Below are positions 58,328 to 64,000 of a stretch of 64,000 nt of DNA, in pieces. Under the pieces are notes generated by a model that was not told where the DNA came from, did no database searches, and was given only the letters and a program-made list of their open reading frames with translations. Positions within the stretch are counted from its first letter, which is position 1. Every line of letters begins with the position of its first letter. Source of the DNA: Brachybacterium huguangmaarense (GTDB lineage Bacteria; Actinomycetota; Actinomycetes; Actinomycetales; Dermabacteraceae); assembly GCF_025725725.1 (NCBI RefSeq), contig NZ_CP107020.1, positions 1,612,001 through 1,676,000 of the forward strand. The letters run 5' to 3'. The position numbers were made by a program, and so were the translations under genes.

Positions 58328-59082
58328 ACGAGACGAGCCCGGCCGAATCCGCCCCCGACGTGCAGGCAGGGGCGGGCGGCCATCGCCGCTCGCACGCCGC
58401 GGGCCGGCGTCGGCGACGACGCGGCGGCGGCTGGCTCGACTACGTCGTCACCCTGCTGGTCGCACTGCTCATCGCGATCCTCGTCAAGACCTTCCTGGTC
58501 CAGCCCTTCTTCATTCCGTCCACCTCGATGGTCCCGACCCTCGAGACCGACGACAAGATCCTGGTCTCGAAGCTGACCCCGGGCGTGTTCGACCTGCACC
58601 GGGGCGACGTCGTCGTCTTCCAGGACCCGGGCAGCTGGATCCCCGACGAGCCGGGACGCACCGACGGCGCCCGCTACAAGGTCACCAAGGTCCTCAGCTA
58701 CATCGGCCTGGCCCCGGACCCCGCCGAGGACCACCTCGTCAAGCGCCTCATCGGCCTCCCGGGCGACCACGTGGTCTGCCCCGAGGTCGGCGGGAAGCTC
58801 CAGGTCAACGGGACCACGATCGACGAGCCGTACATCAACCCCGACACCCCCGCCTGCCAGTGGGCCTTCGACGTGACCGTGCCCGCCGGCTCGGTGTGGG
58901 TGATGGGCGACAACCGCTTCGCCTCGGCCGACTCGGCGTACCACGACAGCCGCGGCGAGGAGGCCTTCGTGCCCGAGTCCGACATCACCGGCAAGGCGTT
59001 CGTGGTGATGTGGCCCGTGTCCCACTGGAACGTGCTCGACGCGGGCGAGGACGCGTTCACGAACGTCCCCGACCCGTCCTGA
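58324..59082 (+). CDS. lepB: Signal peptidase I (second of two)
   Basis: 252 residues. A basic RRRRRRG run before the membrane helix (YVVTLLVALLIAILVKTFLV), Ser box FIPSTSMVPTLE, VKRLIGLPGDHVV and VMGDNRFASADSAYH. Longer periplasmic-side insert (DPGSWIPDEPGRTDGARYKV, CPEVGG and PACQW) with two cysteines that could form a disulfide. Paralogue of the preceding gene. Confidence 0.93.
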   Translation: MNETSPAESAPDVQAGAGGHRRSHAAGRRRRRRGGGWLDYVVTLLVALLIAILVKTFLVQPFFIPSTSMVPTLETDDKILVSKLTPGVFDLHRGDVVVFQDPGSWIPDEPGRTDGARYKVTKVLSYIGLAPDPAEDHLVKRLIGLPGDHVVCPEVGGKLQVNGTTIDEPYINPDTPACQWAFDVTVPAGSVWVMGDNRFASADSAYHDSRGEEAFVPESDITGKAFVVMWPVSHWNVLDAGEDAFTNVPDPS

Positions 59083-59089
59083 CGCCCGC

Positions 59090-59959
59090 ATGACCCCGTC
59101 CCGCACCGCCGCGTCCAGCGCGGCAGCATCGCGCATCGCCGCCTCCCGCACAGCAGCCTCTCGCGCGGCGCGCCGTGCCCCCCGCCCCGTCGTGGTGCCC
59201 GGCTACGCCGCCGAGCTCGACCTCGCCGCCGCCCTGGGCGGCACCGGGGTGGTCGTGGGCCTCGACGAGGTGGGTCGCGGGGCGCTCGCCGGCCCCGTCG
59301 TGGTCGGCGCGTGCGCGCTCCGCATCGAGGACGGCCGCGTGCTCACGGACCTGCCCGCCGAGGTGCGGGACTCCAAGGCCCTCACCGCACGGCGCCGCGA
59401 GGCGCTCGTCGACCCGATCGGCGCCGCGGCCCACGCGCACGCGCTCGGCTGGTCGAGCGCCGCCGAGATCGACGAGCGCGGCATCATGGGCGCGCTCACC
59501 CTGGCCGCCCTGCGCGCGATCGAGGGGCTCGGCACCGCGGTCCACGCGGTGCTGCTCGACGGCAACGTCGACGTGATCGGGCCGCACCTGCGTCCCGGCG
59601 CCGACGGGTCCGTGCCCCGCGTGGGGCTGCGCGTGGGGGCTGACCGCGAGTGCCGCAGCGTGGCCGCCGCGAGCGTGATCGCGAAGGTCGCGCGCGACCG
59701 CCACATGGTCGCCCTCGCCGCCGACGCCCCCGACTACCGCTGGGACGCCAACAAGGGCTATGCCGCGGCTGCGCACCGCGAGGCGCTGCGCAGACTCGGC
59801 CCCCACCCGCTGCACCGGCGCTCGTGGAACCTGCTCGGAGCCGCCGCGGCCCCCGCCGCCGCGAGGGCGCAGACGCCTGACGTACTGTGGTCCGCGGACG
59901 ACGAGACCGGTCCGAGAGGCCGGAACCACGGCCATGGCCAGCAGGAGGACGCACGGTGA
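59090..59959 (+). CDS. rnhB: Ribonuclease HII
   Basis: 289 residues. The core has GLDEVGRGALAGPVVVGAC (catalytic D-E), RDSKALTARRRE, LLDGNVDVIG, and SVIAKVARDRHM with WDANKGYAAAAHREAL. Removes ribonucleotides from DNA. The first 35 residues are a low-complexity Ala/Ser/Arg run (ASRIAASRTAASRAAR), and the end is also extended. Overlaps the DUF2469 GTG. Confidence 0.94.
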   Translation: MTPSRTAASSAAASRIAASRTAASRAARRAPRPVVVPGYAAELDLAAALGGTGVVVGLDEVGRGALAGPVVVGACALRIEDGRVLTDLPAEVRDSKALTARRREALVDPIGAAAHAHALGWSSAAEIDERGIMGALTLAALRAIEGLGTAVHAVLLDGNVDVIGPHLRPGADGSVPRVGLRVGADRECRSVAAASVIAKVARDRHMVALAADAPDYRWDANKGYAAAAHREALRRLGPHPLHRRSWNLLGAAAAPAAARAQTPDVLWSADDETGPRGRNHGHGQQEDAR

Positions 59960-60258
59960 GCACGCAGGATCTCGAGAACTACGAATCCGACATGGAGCTG
60001 CAGCTCTACCGCGAGTACCGCGACGTGGTCTCCCTGTTCACCTACGTGGTCGAGACCGAGCGTCGCTTCTACCTCGCCAACCAGGTGGACCTCCAGGTGC
60101 GCAGCGGCGGGGGAGAGGTGTTCTACGAGCTCACGCTCGCCGACGCCTGGGTCTGGGACGTGTACCGCTCGAGCCGTTTCGTGCGCTCGGTGCGGGTCGT
60201 GACGTTCAAGGACGTCAACATCGAAGAGCTCGCCAAGCCCGACATCGCCCTGCCCTGA
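59956..60258 (+). CDS. DUF2469 protein
   Basis: 100 residues from the GTG that overlaps rnhB, with AGGAGG 6 nt upstream. Acidic start STQDLENYESDMELQLYREYRDVVSLFTYV, then NQVDLQVRSGGGEVFYELTLADAWVWDVYR. Members of this small cytoplasmic family are nearly always next to rnhB in actinobacteria; function unknown. Confidence 0.88.
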   Translation: MSTQDLENYESDMELQLYREYRDVVSLFTYVVETERRFYLANQVDLQVRSGGGEVFYELTLADAWVWDVYRSSRFVRSVRVVTFKDVNIEELAKPDIALP

Positions 60259-60395
60259 GCCGCGAGGCCGGCCCGCCGACGGGGCGTCGCGAGGCGCCGC
60301 GGCCGTGAGCGGTCGCCTTCCCTCCACATCACCGGGTCGCCCACAATCCCGGGCGTGCCCGTGCACGCCGTCCCGGGCCCGACCAGGGTGGGCGC

Positions 60396-60806
60396 ATGGA
60401 CCCCACCACGACGCAGACACCCCACCGCGCCGACGCACCCGTCCGGCAGATGACACGGCCCCAGATCGGCCGGCTCGGCGAGGACATCGCCGCCGCCCAC
60501 CTCGCCGCGAGCGGCTGGCAGGTGCTCGAGCGCAACGTGCGGATCGCACGCGGCGAGATCGACATCGTCGCCCTCGACGGCCCCACCCTCGTGTTCGTCG
60601 AGGTCAAGACCCGCCGCACGACCCTGTCCGGGGTGCCGCAGGCCGCGGTCGACGACCGCAAGCTGCGCCGTCTGCGACTGCTGGCCTCGGCCTACCTCAT
60701 GGACCACTGCCCACCGCACCGCGACCTGCGCATCGACGTGCTGGCCATCATGGTCAGCGACGACGCCGAGCCCGAGATCGAGCACCTGCGGGCGGTGGGG
60801 GCATGA
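60396..60806 (+). CDS. yraN: YraN family endonuclease-like protein
   Basis: 136 residues. IGRLGEDIAAAHLAASGWQVLERN, then RGEIDIVALDGPTLVFVEVKTRR: the E-x(n)-D-x(n)-E-x-K of a PD-(D/E)XK fold. UPF0102; biochemical role unsettled. CAGGGT ends 7 nt before the ATG. Overlaps comM (ATGA). Confidence 0.9.
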   Translation: MDPTTTQTPHRADAPVRQMTRPQIGRLGEDIAAAHLAASGWQVLERNVRIARGEIDIVALDGPTLVFVEVKTRRTTLSGVPQAAVDDRKLRRLRLLASAYLMDHCPPHRDLRIDVLAIMVSDDAEPEIEHLRAVGA

Positions 60807-62347
60807 GCATCGGGCGCACTCTCGCGGTCGCCCTCACCGGCCTCGAGGGCACCCTCGTCGAGGTCGAGGCGGAGGTCTCGGCCGGCCTGCCGTCGTTCGC
60901 CCTGGTCGGGCTCCCGGACTCCTCGACCCTCCAGGCCCGCGAGCGGGTGCGCGGGGCGGCCGGGCAGATCGGCAGCCCGCTCGCCTCCCGTCGGATCACC
61001 GTGAACCTCGTCCCGGCCTACCTGGCCAAACGTGGCTCCGGCTTCGACCTCGCGATCGCGATCGCCGTGCTCGCGGCGCACGAGGTGGTCCGTGCCGCGA
61101 GCGTCTCCCGTGTCGTGCACCTCGGGGAGCTCGGCCTCGACGGCCGTCTACGGCCCGTGCCCGGCATCCTCCCGTCGCTGCTCGCCGCGCGGCGCGAGGG
61201 CGCCACGACGGCCGTCGTCCCGCACGCCAACGCCGCCGAGGCCGCCCTCGTCGAGGGCCTCGACATCGTGACCGCAGAGGATCTCGCCGAGGTCGTGCGC
61301 CGTCACGGCGGCCGCGCGAGCCTCAAGGTCGCCGCGCCCTCGCCGCTCGCGCCGCCGCGGGCCGTGGAGCGGGGGCAGGCCGCCGCGCCCGAGCTCGACT
61401 TCGCCGACGTCGTCGGGCAGGCCCAGGCGCGCCGCGCCGCCGAGGTCGCCGCCGCCGGCGGCCATCACCTGCTCCTGACCGGACCGCCCGGGGCCGGCAA
61501 GACCATGATCGCGGCCCGGATCCCCACGATCCTGCCGGACCTCAGCGACGCGGATGCGCTCGCCGTGAGCGCCATCCACTCGGTCGCCGGGCGCTTCGAC
61601 GCCCGGGACGGCCTCGTGCGCAGGCCCCCGTTCGAGAGCCCCCACCACACGGCGACCCCCGCCGCCGTCGTGGGCGGCGGCGCCGGCTTCGCCCTGCCCG
61701 GAGCGATCTCGCGCGCCCACGCCGGGGTGCTGTTCCTCGACGAGGCCCCCGAGTTCCCCTCGCGTGTGCTCGAGGCGCTGCGCGAGCCCCTCGAGTCCGG
61801 GGACGTGACGCTGCATCGGGCCCGGGGCGTGACCCGCTACCCGGCCCGCTTCCAGCTCGTGCTGGCCGCCAACCCCTGTCCATGCGGCCGCGCGTGGGGT
61901 CGCGGGGAGGACTGCAGCTGCACCCCGCTCGCACGGCGTCGCTATCTGACCCGGCTCTCGGGCCCCGTGCTCGACCGGATCGACATGCGGATCGGGGTGG
62001 GCCCCGTCGACGTGCGGCGCGAGGCCGCGGCCCAGACGCCGGAGGCCAGCGCCGCGATCGCCCGACGTGTCGCCCGGGCACGGGACCGCCAGGCCGCACG
62101 GTTCGCCCACGAGCCGTGGTCGCTCAACGCCCAGATCCCCGGCCCGCGCCTGCGACGCGACCTCGCGCCCGCCCGCGGCGAGCAGCGTCTGCTCGACCGG
62201 GCCGTCGAGACCGGACGGCTGACCCTGCGCGGACACGACCGTGTGCTCCGGGTGGCCTGGACGCTCGCGGACCTCGAGGGCTGCGAGCGTCCCGGCGCCG
62301 AGCACATCGGGCACGCCCTGGCCCTGCGCGGAGGCGAGGCCCGATGA
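60803..62347 (+). CDS. comM: Mg-chelatase-like AAA+ ATPase ComM/YifB
   Basis: 514 residues. N-terminal ChlI-like domain (ALTGLEGTLVEVEAEVSAGLPSF, GLPDSSTLQARERVRGA, VNLVPAYLAKRGSGFDLAIA), P-loop TGPPGAGKTMIA near 229, Walker B GVLFLDEAPEF, and LAANPCPCGRAWG cysteine region. ComM is a branch-migration helicase used in natural transformation. Operon with yraN and dprA. Confidence 0.95.
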   Translation: MSIGRTLAVALTGLEGTLVEVEAEVSAGLPSFALVGLPDSSTLQARERVRGAAGQIGSPLASRRITVNLVPAYLAKRGSGFDLAIAIAVLAAHEVVRAASVSRVVHLGELGLDGRLRPVPGILPSLLAARREGATTAVVPHANAAEAALVEGLDIVTAEDLAEVVRRHGGRASLKVAAPSPLAPPRAVERGQAAAPELDFADVVGQAQARRAAEVAAAGGHHLLLTGPPGAGKTMIAARIPTILPDLSDADALAVSAIHSVAGRFDARDGLVRRPPFESPHHTATPAAVVGGGAGFALPGAISRAHAGVLFLDEAPEFPSRVLEALREPLESGDVTLHRARGVTRYPARFQLVLAANPCPCGRAWGRGEDCSCTPLARRRYLTRLSGPVLDRIDMRIGVGPVDVRREAAAQTPEASAAIARRVARARDRQAARFAHEPWSLNAQIPGPRLRRDLAPARGEQRLLDRAVETGRLTLRGHDRVLRVAWTLADLEGCERPGAEHIGHALALRGGEAR

Positions 62348-63603
62348 GCGGGCCGGCGCAGCCGCCCGCCGTCGGACCGTCACGTGCCGCCGAGGGAGCC
62401 GAGGCACGGCGCGCCCGTGCGGCATGGTCCCACCTCGCCGAGCCGACCGATGCGGCGGCCCATCTGCTGTGCCGCACCGTCGGGCATGTCGCCGCGCTCG
62501 AGCTGGTCCGCGACGGGAGACCCCGGGGCCTGCTCGCGGCCCTCGCCGGCGTCGAGCTGCCCACCGAGGTGGCAGACGCCGCGTCCGGCGGCGGCCACGT
62601 GCCGTCGGCGGGAGCCCGACGGGTCGAGACGGCGCTCGCCCGGTGGCGGGCCCGCCTGGCCGCCCTCGATCTCGATGCCGAGCTCGACCGGACCGCCCGG
62701 CGCGGCATCCGGCTGCTGATCCCGGGCGATCCCGAGTGGCCGGACGCGCTGGACGACCTCGGCGACACGATCCCGCACGGGCTGTGGGCCGCCGGCCCCC
62801 GCAGCCTCGCCGCTCTCGTCGCGCCCGGCCGGGCCGTCGCCCTCGTCGGCTCGCGCGCCTGCACCCCCTACGGCGAGGACATGGCGTGCTCGCTCGGCGG
62901 CGCCCTGGCCGACCGCGGGGTCTGCGTCGTCTCGGGCGGCGCCTACGGGATCGACGCGGCCGCTCACCGCGGGGCCCTCTCGGCCCCGGACGGCGGCGGC
63001 ACCCTCGCGGTCCTCGCGGGCGGGCTCGACGCCCTCTATCCGCGCGGCAACACGCGGCTGCTCGAGGCCGTCCGGGAACGTCACCTGCTCGTCTCCGAGG
63101 CGCCGTGCGGGACGACCCCCACGCGCTGGCGCTTCCTGGCCCGCAATCGCCTGATCGCGGCCCTGACCGGGGCGACCGTGGTCGTCGAGGCCTCGTGGCG
63201 CTCGGGCGCCCTCTCGACGGCCCGTCACGCCGACGACCTCTCGCGCCCCGTGGGCGCCGTGCCCGGACCGGTGACCTCGGCCGCCTCGGCCGGCTGCCAC
63301 CGGTTGATCCGCGACCGCGGCGCCGTGCTCGTCACGGAGGCGGCCGACGTGCTCGAGCTCGTGCACGGAGGACCTCCCGCGGCGGATCCCGGCGCCGCCC
63401 GGCAGGACGAGCTGGATCTGCTCACCCCGCTCGACCGGCGCGTGCTCGACGGGATCCCGCCGCGCTCCTGGGCGAGCCTCGCCTCCCTCGCCCTCGAGTG
63501 CGCGCTCGCGCCCGAGGCGGTCGCGGCCGCCGTCGCCCGGCTCGAGCTGCTCGGTCTCGCCCGCACGAGCGGCGAGCGCGTGCAGCGGGCGCGGCGTCCC
63601 TGA
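62344..63603 (+). CDS. dprA: DNA processing protein DprA
   Basis: 419 residues. Extended N-terminal SAM-like region, then the Rossmann core: VALVGSRACTPYGE, VVSGGAYGIDAAAHRGAL, GGLDALYPRGNTRLLE, EAPCGTTPTRWRFLARNRLIAALT, VVVEASWRSGAL, GAVPGPVTSAASAGCHRLIRD, and a C-terminal winged helix (LDRRVLDGIPPRSWASL). DprA loads RecA on incoming ssDNA. The comM-dprA-xerC order is common in actinobacteria. Confidence 0.95.
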   Translation: MSGPAQPPAVGPSRAAEGAEARRARAAWSHLAEPTDAAAHLLCRTVGHVAALELVRDGRPRGLLAALAGVELPTEVADAASGGGHVPSAGARRVETALARWRARLAALDLDAELDRTARRGIRLLIPGDPEWPDALDDLGDTIPHGLWAAGPRSLAALVAPGRAVALVGSRACTPYGEDMACSLGGALADRGVCVVSGGAYGIDAAAHRGALSAPDGGGTLAVLAGGLDALYPRGNTRLLEAVRERHLLVSEAPCGTTPTRWRFLARNRLIAALTGATVVVEASWRSGALSTARHADDLSRPVGAVPGPVTSAASAGCHRLIRDRGAVLVTEAADVLELVHGGPPAADPGAARQDELDLLTPLDRRVLDGIPPRSWASLASLALECALAPEAVAAAVARLELLGLARTSGERVQRARRP

Positions 63604-63653
63604 GACACCGCAGCGCGGTTCGCTGCGCCGTGACGTCTGGGAGACTGGAGCGC

Positions 63654-64000
63654 ATGGCGGAGCACGAGGCCTCGCAGGCGCACGCGGTGACGGAGGCGGA
63701 GTCCGACCTGCTCGAGCAGTACCGGCGCCATCTCGCCCTCGAGCGCGGACGCTCCCCCCACACCGTGCGCGGCTACCTGCGCGAGGCCACGACGCTGCTC
63801 GTCCACCTGCGGGAGGTCGAGCGCATCGACGTCGAGGAGCTCGACATCGCCGCCCTGCGCTCCTGGCTCGGCGCGCGCGCCGCCGGGGGCGCCGCGACCT
63901 CGACCCTCGCGCGCTCCGCCGCGGCCGCCCGCACCTTCACCGCGTTCCTCACGGCGACCGGCCGCCTGGACCACGACCCGGGCGTGCGCCTGCACCCGCC
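63654..64000 (+). CDS. xerC: Tyrosine recombinase XerC, N-terminal part
   Basis: Open to the end of the window (about 115 residues visible). The SAM-like core-binding domain is seen: LLEQYRRHLALERGRSPHTVRGYLREATTLLVHL to LRSWLGARAAGGAATSTLARSAAAARTF, ending in LDHDPGVRLHP. The catalytic domain is outside. XerC/XerD resolve chromosome dimers at dif. GAGACT ends 8 nt before the ATG with no Shine-Dalgarno. Confidence 0.9.
   Translation, partial: MAEHEASQAHAVTEAESDLLEQYRRHLALERGRSPHTVRGYLREATTLLVHLREVERIDVEELDIAALRSWLGARAAGGAATSTLARSAAAARTFTAFLTATGRLDHDPGVRLHP

Overview
The window is 64 kb of very GC-rich DNA with tightly packed genes, many four-base ATGA or GTGA start/stop overlaps, GTG starts and actinobacterial markers (DUF4233 between folC and ndk, DUF2469 after rnhB, a eukaryote-like IleRS behind a short translational T-box, an IdeR/DtxR-type iron box). 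It is a chromosomal segment of an Actinomycetota species. Gene content and order would fit Dermabacteraceae/Brachybacterium; that genus-level guess is inference.

Layout. 1-7.6 kb is a formate dehydrogenase and selenocysteine block: the end of the catalytic subunit, the Fe-S subunit and an NrfD-type membrane subunit, then selD facing a tRNA-Sec gene, selA and selB. 7.6-13.7 kb holds valS, a phosphoesterase, a lipoate ligase with an N-terminal accessory domain, and an unknown protein that may be a degenerate nuclease fold. 13.8-17.5 kb is an ABC-2 exporter operon ending in an erythromycin-esterase-like enzyme. 17.6-22.8 kb has an HhH protein, a zinc-sensing ArsR repressor with a CDF exporter, an SDR, an ABC exporter and a small membrane protein. 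22.8-25.5 kb has a ferredoxin behind an iron box and an OmpR-type two-component pair.

25.5-31.6 kb is the accessory part: a repeat-filled convergent intergenic region (two tandem arrays and a 72-bp palindrome), an M20 amidohydrolase/DUF3100-like membrane operon, a frameshifted YczE-like gene, a lower-GC Mrr-type restriction gene, and a two-level tandem repeat (two 91-bp super-units of 31+30+30 bp). 31.6-35.7 kb is a PspC-linked LuxR-type two-component system facing a PspC/toastrack-like gene.

35.7-42.4 kb has T-box-controlled ileS, a lipoprotein, and a two-gene operon with a W-x-G-bearing alpha/beta hydrolase and a possible EspG-like chaperone. 42.7-64 kb is conserved housekeeping: folC-DUF4233-ndk, ftsY, amt-glnK-glnD (nitrogen sensing), ffh, an amidohydrolase, a double-motif DivIVA protein, rpsP-khpA-rimM-trmD-rplS, two signal peptidases, rnhB, DUF2469, yraN, comM, dprA and the start of xerC.

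Two themes run through the window. At about a dozen starts without a Shine-Dalgarno sequence, a TANNNT-like hexamer ends 7-8 nt before the first base of the start codon, as expected for leaderless mRNAs; this settles several start choices. Several hairpins and repeats sit between genes without an obvious coding role. No complete, clearly new system is proven. The best candidates for follow-up are the W-x-G hydrolase/EspG-like pair, the lower-GC Mrr island with its 91-bp repeats, and the repeat-rich convergent region at 25.5-26.1 kb.
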